From positions 186,001 through 250,000 of the forward strand of contig NZ_JAFBDA010000002.1 of assembly GCF_016907995.1 (NCBI RefSeq): a stretch of 64,000 nt of DNA, read 5' to 3'. The notes below the pieces were generated by a model. It was not told where the DNA came from and did not search any database. It worked only from the letters and a program-made list of their open reading frames with translations. Both the position numbers and the translations under genes were made by a program. Source of the DNA: Clostridium sardiniense. Its GTDB lineage: Bacteria; Bacillota; Clostridia; Clostridiales; Clostridiaceae. This document shows, one piece after another, positions 16,914-25,055 of this stretch (positions within the stretch are counted from its first letter, which is position 1; every line of letters begins with the position of its first letter).

Positions 16914-17960
16914 ATGGAAAAGGTAATTTTACACGTTGATATGGATGCTTTTTTTGCATCAGTTGAGCAAAAGGATAATAAAGAACTTAGAGGTAAGCCA
17001 GTTATAGTTGGTGGAGTTAGTGAAAGAGGAGTAGTTTCAACTTGCTCTTATGAAGCAAGAAAATATGGTGTGCATTCTGCTATGCCAATCTTTATAGCAA
17101 GACAAAAATGCCCAAATGGGATTTTTGTTAATGTAAGATATTGGAGATATAAAGAGGTATCAAATAGAGTATTTAAAATATTTAAAGAAGTAACACCACT
17201 AGTTGAACCTCTTTCAATTGATGAGGCTTACTTAGATTTATCAGAAGGAAATATTAAAGATGGTAGGGAAGCCGCATTATATATAAAAAAAAGAGTTTTT
17301 AAAGAACTAGGATTAACTTTATCTATAGGTATTTCTTATAATAAATTTTTAGCAAAGCTTGCATCGGATTGGAATAAGCCAAATGGAATTATGGAAATAA
17401 CCAAAGAAATGATACCAAAGGTTTTGTTAAAACTTCCTATATCAAAGATATATGGACTTGGAGCTAAGTCTGTATCTAAACTAAATAATATGGGATTTTT
17501 TAATATAGAAGATTTATATTTAGTATCTAAGGAATTTTTATATGAATACTTAGGAAAACAAGGAATAGAAGTATATGAAAGAATAAGAGGTATAGATAAA
17601 AGGGAGGTTAAAGTAGTAAGAGATAGAAAATCTATGGGAAAAGAAAGAACTCTTAAAAGAGATACAAAAGATAAAGATGAACTATTAAAATATTTAAAAG
17701 AATTCTCAAAAAATATAGCACATCTTCTAAAAGAGAAAGATAAATCAATAAAAACTATAACAATAAAATATAAAACTAGTTCCTTTGAAAATCATACAAG
17801 AAGTAGAACGCTAAATGATTATATAAATATGGAAGAAGATATACTAAGAATAGCTAATGAAATTCTAAATGAAGAAGAATTCTTAGAAGATATAAGACTT
17901 ATAGGACTTAGTGTATCTTCATTTAAAGAGAGTTTAGAAGAGCAAATTTCATTGTTTTAG
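16914..17960 (+). CDS. dinB: DNA polymerase IV (Y-family translesion polymerase)
   Basis: A 348-residue error-prone polymerase that copies past damaged bases. The palm motif HVDMDAFFASVEQ carries the first catalytic Asp, and LSIDEAYLDLS carries the second acidic pair. Helix-hairpin-helix elements follow (KIYGLGAKSVSKLNNMG), then the little-finger domain. The C-terminal QISLF is a typical clamp-binding peptide that recruits the polymerase to the sliding clamp. No canonical LexA box was evident upstream. The Shine-Dalgarno is weak, so translation may depend on the preceding gene. Confidence 0.96.
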   Translation: MEKVILHVDMDAFFASVEQKDNKELRGKPVIVGGVSERGVVSTCSYEARKYGVHSAMPIFIARQKCPNGIFVNVRYWRYKEVSNRVFKIFKEVTPLVEPLSIDEAYLDLSEGNIKDGREAALYIKKRVFKELGLTLSIGISYNKFLAKLASDWNKPNGIMEITKEMIPKVLLKLPISKIYGLGAKSVSKLNNMGFFNIEDLYLVSKEFLYEYLGKQGIEVYERIRGIDKREVKVVRDRKSMGKERTLKRDTKDKDELLKYLKEFSKNIAHLLKEKDKSIKTITIKYKTSSFENHTRSRTLNDYINMEEDILRIANEILNEEEFLEDIRLIGLSVSSFKESLEEQISLF

Positions 17961-17995
17961 TATGTCGTAAAATAGATGATTTAAGATAATAATAT

Positions 17996-18025
17996 TTGAC
18001 AAAACTGAAGAAAAAGTTCTATAAT
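17996..18025 (+). promoter_or_regulatory. Sigma-A promoter of deoC
   Basis: TTGACA (17996-18001), 18-base spacer, TATAAT (18020-18025). It lies just downstream of dinB and about 35 bases before the deoC start. Confidence 0.8.
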
Positions 18026-18061
18026 CACCTTAAAGAATAATTATGTAAAGGAGTGCAAATG

Positions 18062-18736
18062 ATGAGCAAAAATGAATTAGCAAGAATGATAGATCACACT
18101 ATTTTAAAACCAGAAGCAACAAGTGAAGGGGTTAAAAAATTATGTGAAGAAGCATTAGAATATACATTTGCGTCAGTATGTGTAAATCCTACAAGAGTTA
18201 AGGAAGCATATGAAATATTAAAAGATAGTGAAGTTAAAGTTTGTACGGTTATAGGATTCCCTTTAGGAGCCACAACAACGAATGTAAAAGTATTTGAAAC
18301 TAAAGATGCTATAGAAAATGGTGCAACTGAAGTTGATATGGTTATAAATATCGGAAGACTTAAAGATAAAGATTACGATTTTGTAAAAGAAGATATAAAG
18401 GCAGTTGTAGAAGCTGCAAAAGGAAAGGCTTTAACAAAGGTTATAATTGAAACTTGTTTATTAACAGATGAAGAAAAGGTTATAGCTTGTAAACTTGCAA
18501 AAGAAGCAGGAGCAGATTTTGTAAAAACTTCAACTGGATTCTCAACAGGTGGGGCTACAAAGGAAGATATTAAGCTTATGAGAGAAACTGTAGGACCAGA
18601 ACTTGGAGTTAAAGCTTCAGGTGGAGTTAGATCATTAGAAGATGCTGAGAGTATGATAGAGAATGGAGCTACAAGAATAGGAGCTTCAGCTTCAATTGAA
18701 ATATGTGAAGGTAAAGTGTCAAATAGTAATTACTAA
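18062..18736 (+). CDS. deoC: Deoxyribose-phosphate aldolase
   Basis: A 224-residue class I aldolase that converts 2-deoxyribose-5-phosphate to glyceraldehyde-3-phosphate and acetaldehyde in deoxynucleoside catabolism. Visible family motifs are MIDHT near the start, [29 protein letters not shown] and [10 protein letters not shown], the last containing the Schiff-base lysine; KASGGVR follows. The frame opens at GTG 18053. AAAGGAG at 18047-18053 supports ATG 18059 or ATG 18062, and I chose the second. It has its own promoter and terminator and is monocistronic. Confidence 0.96.
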   Translation: MSKNELARMIDHTILKPEATSEGVKKLCEEALEYTFASVCVNPTRVKEAYEILKDSEVKVCTVIGFPLGATTTNVKVFETKDAIENGATEVDMVINIGRLKDKDYDFVKEDIKAVVEAAKGKALTKVIIETCLLTDEEKVIACKLAKEAGADFVKTSTGFSTGGATKEDIKLMRETVGPELGVKASGGVRSLEDAESMIENGATRIGASASIEICEGKVSNSNY

Positions 18737-18750
18737 TTGAAAATACTTTA

Positions 18751-18789
18751 AAATACCTAAGGAGATTAATCTCCTTAGGTATTTTTTTT
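18751..18789 (+). terminator. Terminator of deoC, perfect palindrome
   Basis: A 34-base perfect palindrome (18751-18784) whose right arm runs into TTTTTTTT. It is one of several zero-loop palindromic terminators in the window. Confidence 0.9.
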
Positions 18790-18900
18790 GCTTTAAATAG
18801 CTACTTATTAGAAATAATTAAACTTATTTGCATTAAATGAAAAAAACTATATCTAAAATCCAATAAATAGAATATTAATATAATATACAACTATAAAGGT

Positions 18901-18954
18901 AAGGAGGAATTAGCTGAGTTTACTTTTTAAGAGTAAATTTGGGAAAAGCATTAT
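18901..18954 (+). promoter_or_regulatory. Leader of the Lon-like gene: strong SD, hairpin, then start
   Basis: AAGGAGG (18901-18907) is followed after 6 bases by an 11-bp stem with three wobble pairs (18914-18924 with 18932-18942). The ATG comes 12 bases after the stem. No start codon suited to the SD is seen at the usual distance, apart from a non-standard CTG at 18914. The hairpin hides the only other GGG. Confidence 0.5.
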
Positions 18955-21243
18955 ATGAAGAAAGAATTAACTCAAAGTGAAATAATTTATGATGTGGAAT
19001 ATATTAGTGAAGACGAGGAAATAAACTTTAAAGAAATTCCAGAGATAAGCACTCCTTATAAGGAAATAAAGAGAGCTATTAATATAAAGAGGGCTGGGTA
19101 TAACTTATATATGATAGACTCATTTTCAAATGACAAAATAGATGGGTTAGTTAATTTCATAGATAATGAATATAAATCCTTAGAACCTCCTTCAGATATA
19201 TGCTATGCAACTCTGAAAGATAGAAAGAAACCTTTTCCTATATTTATTTCTAATGGAAGAGGAAAAGAGCTTAAAAAGGAAATCAAAGAATTAAAAGAAG
19301 AATATACAATAAGCTTTTTAGAATTTTTTAATACATCTTCAGACGAGGAAAAAGACGATATAGTAGAAAATATTCATCTTAAAAGGAATAAATATATAAG
19401 TGAACTTGTAGAAGTTGCAAAAGTAGATGGATTTGATGTAAAAGCAACTTCAGGGGGATTTGCTTTTATTCCTTTAAGTGAAGGTGAAGTAATGACAGAG
19501 AAGGAATATGATGAGCTAGATATAGAAGATAGAGAAGAAATACTTCAAAAAGCAACTAAACTAAAACAAAGAGCAGAAGTTATACTAGATGATCTTAAAG
19601 AATTAGAGGTTGGATCTATTGAAAGACTGAAGGTTATTTTTAAGAATTTTATTGATGAAAGAATGGAAAATATAAGAGATGATCTATTACTAGAATTTAT
19701 AAGAGACGATGACGTATATAATTATCTTGAAAATTTATATAAAAGCATAGAAGAAGAATTAATTGAGAATTATAGTATAGACTTAGAGGATGAAGATACT
19801 AAAGTTGAAGAGATATTAGGAAAATATAATATAGAAGTATTAGTGGATAACTCGAATAATGATCATCCAAGAGTTATTTATGAGGATGATCCAAATATCG
19901 TAAATCTCTTAGGTAATATCGAATATGAAAGTCAAAATGGTAATTATGTAACGGATCTTTCATTTATAACTCCAGGATCTCTTTTAGAAGCAAATGAAGG
20001 ATGTGTAATTATTAGATTAAATAGGCTTATACAAAATCCAAATAGTTATTATTATTTAAAGAAGACACTTATGTCAGAAAAGCTTAACCTAGATAGTAAT
20101 AGAAATTATCTAGAGCTTTTATCTATAAATGGACTTAAGCCTGAAGCTGTACCAATAAATGTTAAGGTGATAATAATTGGAGATTATGAAAGTTACAATA
20201 TTCTTTGTAGCAATGATGATGACTTTAAAAATTTATTCCCTTTAAAGTGTGAAATTAAAAGTGAAGTTAAAAATCCTAAGAATATAATCAATGGATTAAA
20301 AAAATTCATTGTTGAAAGAGCAGAAAAAAATAAATTATTGAAAATAGAAGAAGCCGGGATTAATTCTATAATAAGATTCTTAGTTAGAGAAGCTTCTAGT
20401 AGAGAAAGAATTAATGTAAATGAAAGTAAAATTGATAATATATTAGTTAAAGCTGATAATCTTGCGAAGGAAGATAATGAGGATATAATAGGCAAGAAAT
20501 ATATTGAGAATATAATATATGAGAAAGATAGTATTCTGGATGACTATATGGATATGTATAAAGAGAAGAAAATATTTATAAAGACTGAAGGGAAAGTAGT
20601 TGGGAATATTAATGGACTTGCAGTACTAGATACTGGAATTTATAGATTTGGAAAACCACTTAGAATAACTTGCCTGGCATTAAAGGGTGATGGTAGTGTA
20701 ATAGATATTCATAAAGAATCAAAATTAAGTGGTAAGATACACGAGAAATCTATACAAACACTAACTGGATTATTGTATAGTATATTATCTCCTTATGAAA
20801 AACTTCCTATAAATCTTCATTTAAGTTTTGAACAAAGTTATGGAATGATTGAGGGAGATAGTGCATCTGTTGCTGAAATGATAGCAATGTTATCATCTAT
20901 AAGTAAGAGAGGTGTTAAACAAAATATTGCTGTAACAGGATCTTTAAACCAATTTGGAGAAGTTCAAGCTATTGGAGGAGTAAATGAAAAGATAGAAGGG
21001 TTCTTTAATGTGTGCAAAGAAATTGGAGGATATAAGGGTAAGGGCGTATTGATTCCATCTACTAATAAGGATGAGTTAATATTATGCCCAGAAGTGGAAG
21101 CTGCTATAAGAGAAGGTGACTTCCATATATATGAGATGGATGTTTTAGATGATGCTATTGAAACTCTAATATTAGAAGATAATGAAAAGTTAGAAGACTT
21201 TTATAAATCAATAAATGAAGAAATAAATAAATATAAAGAATAA
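18955..21243 (+). CDS. Lon-like serine protease (COG1067/LonB type) with degenerate ATPase domain
   Basis: A 762-residue protein. The C-terminal domain is a Lon (S16) protease with a Ser-Lys dyad: Ser636 in EGDSAS and Lys679 in GGVNEKIEGF. The N-terminal 500 residues align in layout with the AAA domain of LonB-like proteases, but the expected Walker A site reads AGYNLYMIDSFSNDKID (about 48-63), without GxxGxGK[ST], and the Walker B position reads EGCVIIRLNRLI, without Asp-Glu. The protein is therefore probably an ATP-independent protease, like LonC-type enzymes; this is inferred. The start has no close SD. The gene is monocistronic, with a terminator after it, directly before the spoIIA operon. 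Confidence 0.82.
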   Translation: MKKELTQSEIIYDVEYISEDEEINFKEIPEISTPYKEIKRAINIKRAGYNLYMIDSFSNDKIDGLVNFIDNEYKSLEPPSDICYATLKDRKKPFPIFISNGRGKELKKEIKELKEEYTISFLEFFNTSSDEEKDDIVENIHLKRNKYISELVEVAKVDGFDVKATSGGFAFIPLSEGEVMTEKEYDELDIEDREEILQKATKLKQRAEVILDDLKELEVGSIERLKVIFKNFIDERMENIRDDLLLEFIRDDDVYNYLENLYKSIEEELIENYSIDLEDEDTKVEEILGKYNIEVLVDNSNNDHPRVIYEDDPNIVNLLGNIEYESQNGNYVTDLSFITPGSLLEANEGCVIIRLNRLIQNPNSYYYLKKTLMSEKLNLDSNRNYLELLSINGLKPEAVPINVKVIIIGDYESYNILCSNDDDFKNLFPLKCEIKSEVKNPKNIINGLKKFIVERAEKNKLLKIEEAGINSIIRFLVREASSRERINVNESKIDNILVKADNLAKEDNEDIIGKKYIENIIYEKDSILDDYMDMYKEKKIFIKTEGKVVGNINGLAVLDTGIYRFGKPLRITCLALKGDGSVIDIHKESKLSGKIHEKSIQTLTGLLYSILSPYEKLPINLHLSFEQSYGMIEGDSASVAEMIAMLSSISKRGVKQNIAVTGSLNQFGEVQAIGGVNEKIEGFFNVCKEIGGYKGKGVLIPSTNKDELILCPEVEAAIREGDFHIYEMDVLDDAIETLILEDNEKLEDFYKSINEEINKYKE

Positions 21244-21249
21244 GTATAG

Positions 21250-21298
21250 GACTACTACATTTAAGGTTTAAAAATTTTATTATGTAGTAGTCTATTTA
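21250..21298 (+). terminator. Terminator of the Lon-like gene
   Basis: An 11-bp stem GACTACTACAT (21250-21260) with ATGTAGTAGTC (21282-21292), followed by a T-rich tract. Confidence 0.75.
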
Positions 21299-21347
21299 TT
21301 TATGACTAATTTAATAACAAAAATTTCCATAAAAAATGCTAATATAA

Positions 21348-21377
21348 TTGACTTTGAATATAAATATATGTTAAAAT
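21348..21377 (+). promoter_or_regulatory. Candidate sigma-A-like promoter of the spoIIA operon
   Basis: TTGACT (21348-21353), 18-base spacer, TAAAAT (21372-21377). In Bacillus the operon uses sigma-H; I did not find a convincing sigma-H pair or Spo0A box here. Confidence 0.5.
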
Positions 21378-21407
21378 ATGGAAGAAATAGAGTGAAAAAT
21401 ATAAATT

Positions 21408-21448
21408 AGGAGGTGAATTACTCTAAAGCAAACTTTAGGGTAGCTTAT
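21408..21448 (+). promoter_or_regulatory. Leader of spoIIAA: SD, 10-bp hairpin, then start
   Basis: AGGAGG (21408-21413) is followed after 5 bases by a 10-bp stem (21419-21428 with 21433-21442) with the tetraloop CAAA. ATG 21449 is 6 bases after the stem. With the hairpin looped out, the SD-to-start spacing is 11 bases. Confidence 0.55.
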
Positions 21449-21784
21449 ATGTATCTTAAATTTGAAAAAAGTGATGAGACTTTAATTGTTCATCTAATAG
21501 GAGAGTTAGATCATCATAGTGCAGAAGAGGTTAGAGTTAAGATTGATGATAGAATAGAAAGAGATAACATAAGAAAAGTTATATTAAATTTTAGTGGCGT
21601 AACATTTATGGATAGTTCAGGAATTGGAGTAGTTGTAGGAAGATATAAAAAGGTATTGTCAAACGGTGGGAATATTTGTGTAGCAGATGTTAATAAAAGT
21701 GTAAATAGAGTTTTTGAATTATCAGGATTATTTAAAATTATAAAAAAATTTAATACTGTAGATGAGGCAGTAAGGTGCGTTTAA
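21449..21784 (+). CDS. spoIIAA: Anti-sigma F factor antagonist SpoIIAA
   Basis: A 111-residue STAS-domain protein that releases sigma F from SpoIIAB in the forespore. The phosphorylation site is in [15 protein letters not shown]; the first Ser of DSSG is the residue phosphorylated by SpoIIAB. The frame extends upstream to 21413, but that GTG overlaps the Shine-Dalgarno itself and the extra residues do not belong to the STAS fold, so ATG 21449 is used. It is the first gene of the spoIIAA-spoIIAB-sigF operon. Confidence 0.95.
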   Translation: MYLKFEKSDETLIVHLIGELDHHSAEEVRVKIDDRIERDNIRKVILNFSGVTFMDSSGIGVVVGRYKKVLSNGGNICVADVNKSVNRVFELSGLFKIIKKFNTVDEAVRCV

Positions 21785-21797
21785 TGGAGGGGTTTTC

Positions 21798-22232
21798 ATG
21801 TATGATAATAAAATAAGTATTGAATTCTTAAGCAAATCTCAAAATGAGGCTTTTGCAAGAGTAGCAGTGGCAGCCTTTGTTTCACAGTTAGATCCTACAA
21901 TAGAAGAATTAACAGATGTAAAAACTGCAGTATCTGAGGGAGTAACAAACTCTATTATTCATGGATATGAGAATAGAGAGGATGGAAAGGTTAGAATTGA
22001 TGCATCTATAAAGGGAGATGAAATTGAGATAGTTATAGCTGACTTTGGTAGAGGAATTGAAGATATAGAAAAAGCAAAAGAACCATTATATACATCAAGA
22101 CCTGACCTTGAAAGATCAGGAATGGGCTTTACTGTTATGGAAAGTTTTATGGATAGTTTAGAAGTATATAGTGAAAAGGGAAAAGGGACAAAGGTGGTTA
22201 TAAAGAAAAAATTTGATACTGAATTAGGTTAG
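21798..22232 (+). CDS. spoIIAB: Anti-sigma F factor / serine kinase SpoIIAB
   Basis: A 144-residue GHKL-fold kinase that binds and inhibits sigma F and phosphorylates SpoIIAA. Visible ATP-site motifs are the N-box [13 protein letters not shown], the G1 box [12 protein letters not shown] and the G2 box [14 protein letters not shown]. The length is normal for the family. GGAGGGG lies before the ATG. It is 13 bases downstream of spoIIAA and 9 bases upstream of sigF, in the conserved operon order. Confidence 0.97.
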   Translation: MYDNKISIEFLSKSQNEAFARVAVAAFVSQLDPTIEELTDVKTAVSEGVTNSIIHGYENREDGKVRIDASIKGDEIEIVIADFGRGIEDIEKAKEPLYTSRPDLERSGMGFTVMESFMDSLEVYSEKGKGTKVVIKKKFDTELG

Positions 22233-22241
22233 GGGAATAAT

Positions 22242-22997
22242 ATGAATATTGAGAATTATAAAAGAGAGGAATTTAATTATGATGATAATTCTGAGCTTTT
22301 ACCTTTAGCTAAAAGTGGTAATCAAAAAGCCTTAGATAGATTGATAGAAATGAATCTTCCATTAGTATCTTCTATTAGTAAAAAGTTTTTAAATAGAGGA
22401 TATGAATATGAAGATATATATCAAATAGGCTCAATTGGGCTAGTTAAAGCTATAAAGAATTTTGATGATTCATTTAATGTTAAGTTTTCAACATATGCAG
22501 TTCCAATGATAATTGGAGAAATCAAAAGATTTTTAAGAGATGATGGAATGATTAAGGTAAGCCGTAATGTTAAAACTTTAGCTAGAAAAATTCATTACTG
22601 CAAAGAAGAGCTTACAAAAACCCTTAATAGGGATCCTACAATCGATGAGTTAGCCGAATACTCTGGAATAGATAAGGAAGAGATTGTTATAGCTATTGAA
22701 GCATCATCTAGTATGCAGTATTTATATGATACAATTCATCAAGATGACGGTGCTCCTGTACTCTTAATAGATAAACTCAGTCAAAAGGGAGAAGATGATA
22801 CTTCTATGATTGACAGAATAGCACTAAAAGAAGCTATAGGAACACTAGATGTTAAGTCTAGACAAATTATAATGCTTAGGTATTTTAAGGATAAGACACA
22901 AGTTCAAGTAGCCAAAATGCTTGGAATAAGCCAAGTTCAAGTTTCTAGAATAGAAAAAAAGGTGCTATTAAAAATGAAAGAAAAATTAAAAGAATAA
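22242..22997 (+). CDS. sigF: RNA polymerase sigma-F factor (forespore)
   Basis: A 251-residue sigma-70 family factor that directs early forespore transcription. Region 2 is clear: ALDRLIEMNLPLV, YEYEDIYQIGSIGLVKAI and FDDSFNVKFSTYAVPMIIGEI. Region 3 follows (KVSRNVKTLARKIHY), then region 4 with the helix-turn-helix TQVQVAKMLGISQVQVSRIEK. It is the third gene of the spoIIA operon; its product also drives later forespore genes, of which spoVA downstream is a likely indirect target. A strong terminator follows. Confidence 0.97.
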   Translation: MNIENYKREEFNYDDNSELLPLAKSGNQKALDRLIEMNLPLVSSISKKFLNRGYEYEDIYQIGSIGLVKAIKNFDDSFNVKFSTYAVPMIIGEIKRFLRDDGMIKVSRNVKTLARKIHYCKEELTKTLNRDPTIDELAEYSGIDKEEIVIAIEASSSMQYLYDTIHQDDGAPVLLIDKLSQKGEDDTSMIDRIALKEAIGTLDVKSRQIIMLRYFKDKTQVQVAKMLGISQVQVSRIEKKVLLKMKEKLKE

Positions 22998-23028
22998 AAA
23001 AAGAAGGATTTTAAATCCTTCTTTTTTA
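22996..23028 (+). terminator. Terminator of the spoIIA operon
   Basis: A perfect stem made of AAAAAAGAAGGATTT and its complement, ending in a T-run directly after the sigF stop codon. Confidence 0.9.
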
Positions 23029-23113
23029 TTTTCAAAAATTGAGTATATTTTCCAGTGTTAGATTTAAGTTTTTACAAATACTAATTATATCAATTTAGAA
23101 AGGGGCTGTAATT

Positions 23114-23587
23114 TTGAGTAAGAAAAAAATGAAAACTAAAGAAGAGTCTGTAAAACAAAGGTTCCAAACTCTTTCCAAAGAAAGCGAGCCTAAACCACAA
23201 CTTACAAGAAATTGCATTAGAGCATTTTTTGTTGGTGGAATAATTTGTGACATAGGACAATTAATATCAAATATATTTTTGCAACTTGGATTTCCAAAAG
23301 AAGAAGTTGCAAGTATTTCAGCAATAATAATGGTATTTTTAGGGGCACTTTTAACAGGTGTAGGGATATATGATAAGATTGCAAATTATGGTGGTGCAGG
23401 TACAGTAGTACCTATAACAGGGTTTGCAAATGCAGTAGTTGCACCAGCTATAGAGTTTAAAAAGGAAGGCTTTGTTTTAGGAGTTGCTGCAAAGATATTT
23501 ACAATAGCTGGTCCAGTTTTAGTCTATGGTATTGGAACTTCTGTAATTGTAGGATTAATTTATTACATAAAAGATTTGTTTTTTTAA
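23114..23587 (+). CDS. spoVAC: Stage V sporulation protein AC (DPA channel subunit)
   Basis: A 157-residue inner-membrane protein of the forespore that takes part in dipicolinic acid uptake and in its release at germination. After a charged N-terminus (about 35 residues) come four hydrophobic helices separated by conserved loops: RAFFVGGIICDIGQ, GGAGTVVPITGFANAV and the central EFKKEGFVLG. These loops are the SpoVAC/SpoVAE signature. The start is TTG 23114 with AAAGGGG at 23099-23105. It opens the spoVAC-spoVAD-spoVAE operon and has 20 bases to the next gene. Confidence 0.95.
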   Translation: MSKKKMKTKEESVKQRFQTLSKESEPKPQLTRNCIRAFFVGGIICDIGQLISNIFLQLGFPKEEVASISAIIMVFLGALLTGVGIYDKIANYGGAGTVVPITGFANAVVAPAIEFKKEGFVLGVAAKIFTIAGPVLVYGIGTSVIVGLIYYIKDLFF

Positions 23588-23607
23588 AGTAAGGAGTTGG
23601 ATTTAGA

Positions 23608-24630
23608 ATGGATAAAAAGATTAAGAAAGTTGGAGGTCAAACAGTAAAATTAGAGCATCCTCCAAGAATAATATCTGCTTTTTCAATAGTAGGTCCAAAG
23701 GAAGGCGAGGGTCCTTTAAAAGAATATTTTGATGAAGTTTTAAGCGATGAAACTTGCGGAAAAGAAACGTATGAAAAGGCAGAGAGTGAAATGATGTACA
23801 CAGCTATAACCCAGGCTATAAAAAGAGCTAGCTTAAAAGAAACTGATATAGATTATATGTTTGCAGGAGATTTATTAAATCAAATAATATCTTCAGGTTT
23901 TGCCGCAAGAGATCTTAATATACCATTCTTTGGACTTTATGGTGCTTGTTCTACTATGGCTGAATCTTTAGGGCTTGCAGCTTTAATTATGGATGGTGGA
24001 TTTGCAAATAATGTTGTTGCATCGACTTCATCACACTTTTGTGCGGCTGAGAGACAATTTAGATTTCCATTAGAGTATGGATCTCAAAGAAGTAAAACAG
24101 CTCAATGGACAGTTACAGGTTCAGGAGCAATGATACTTGGAAAAGAAGGGACTCAATTTCCAAAGATTACATATGTTACAACAGGAGTTGTTAAAGACTA
24201 TGGAATAATGGATGCAAATAATATGGGAGCTGCAATGGCTCCAGCTGCAGTAGATACTTTATATAAGCATTTCAAAGATACAGGAAGAACTCCTAAAAGT
24301 TATGACGTAATAACAACTGGAGATTTAGGGAAAGTAGGTAAAACTATTTCTGATAAATTAATATTAGAATATGGTTATGATATAAGAGAAAATCATGTGG
24401 ATTGCGGTGATATTATATTTGATAATGAAGTTCAAGGAACTGACTCAGGTGGAAGCGGATGTGGATGTTCTGCTGTCGTAACTGCTGGATATATATATAA
24501 GAAGATGATGAGAAGAGAAATAAAAAGTGCTTTAGTAATTTCTACAGGAGCTCTTATGAGCACTACATCATCCCTTCAAGGTGAAAGTATTCCAGGAATA
24601 GCTCATGCGGTTGCTATTGAAATGGATTAG
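23608..24630 (+). CDS. spoVAD: Stage V sporulation protein AD
   Basis: A 340-residue thiolase-fold protein that binds dipicolinic acid on the spore inner membrane. Thiolase-like features include the segment GLYGACSTMAESLGLAALIM, where the Cys-Ser pair occupies the position of the thiolase nucleophile, and GGSGCGCSAVVTAGY near the C-terminal domain. The length is typical. No membrane helix is present; the protein is held at the membrane by its SpoVA partners. Confidence 0.96.
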   Translation: MDKKIKKVGGQTVKLEHPPRIISAFSIVGPKEGEGPLKEYFDEVLSDETCGKETYEKAESEMMYTAITQAIKRASLKETDIDYMFAGDLLNQIISSGFAARDLNIPFFGLYGACSTMAESLGLAALIMDGGFANNVVASTSSHFCAAERQFRFPLEYGSQRSKTAQWTVTGSGAMILGKEGTQFPKITYVTTGVVKDYGIMDANNMGAAMAPAAVDTLYKHFKDTGRTPKSYDVITTGDLGKVGKTISDKLILEYGYDIRENHVDCGDIIFDNEVQGTDSGGSGCGCSAVVTAGYIYKKMMRREIKSALVISTGALMSTTSSLQGESIPGIAHAVAIEMD

Positions 24631-24650
24631 AGAAAGGAGAATATAGTCAT

Positions 24651-25004
24651 ATGGATTATGTAAAAGCATTTATTGTAGGTGGTCTTATATGCGTTATAGC
24701 TCAAATACTTATGGATAAAACAAAACTTACACCAGCTAGAATATTAGTTTTATTTGTTACCTTAGGTGCTATACTTGGAGCATTTGGAATATATGATAAA
24801 CTTGTTGAATTTGCTGGAGCTGGAGCTACAATACCACTACCAGGTTTTGGTAACTCCCTCGCTGTTTCAGTAATAAAAGAGGTAAGGGAAGTTGGATTAA
24901 TTGGAATATTTAGTGGAGGAATAAAGGGTGCAGCAGCTGGAATTACAGCATCTATTTTCTTTGGATATTTAATGGCAATTATATTTAATCCAAAAAGCAA
25001 ATAA
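24651..25004 (+). CDS. spoVAE: Stage V sporulation protein AE
   Basis: A 117-residue membrane protein with about four helices, related to SpoVAC in its loops (KAFIVGGLICVIAQ, GAGATIPLPGFGNSL). It completes the minimal clostridial spoVAC-AD-AE set needed for dipicolinate transport. AAAGGAG precedes the ATG at 24651. No clear terminator separates it from comEC, 51 bases downstream. Confidence 0.95.
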   Translation: MDYVKAFIVGGLICVIAQILMDKTKLTPARILVLFVTLGAILGAFGIYDKLVEFAGAGATIPLPGFGNSLAVSVIKEVREVGLIGIFSGGIKGAAAGITASIFFGYLMAIIFNPKSK

Positions 25005-25055
25005 AAGTATAAAAAATAATTATCTGTCAATAATCATCTATGAGGTGGTAAGGTT

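Noticed and set aside
21299..21407. Sigma-H promoter or Spo0A box for spoIIA
   Set aside because: No sequence close enough to either consensus was found; only a sigma-A-like pair is visible.
23041..23113. Sigma-G promoter for spoVAC
   Set aside because: AATACTA at 23077-23083 resembles a -10 box, but no matching -35 sequence lies at the right distance.
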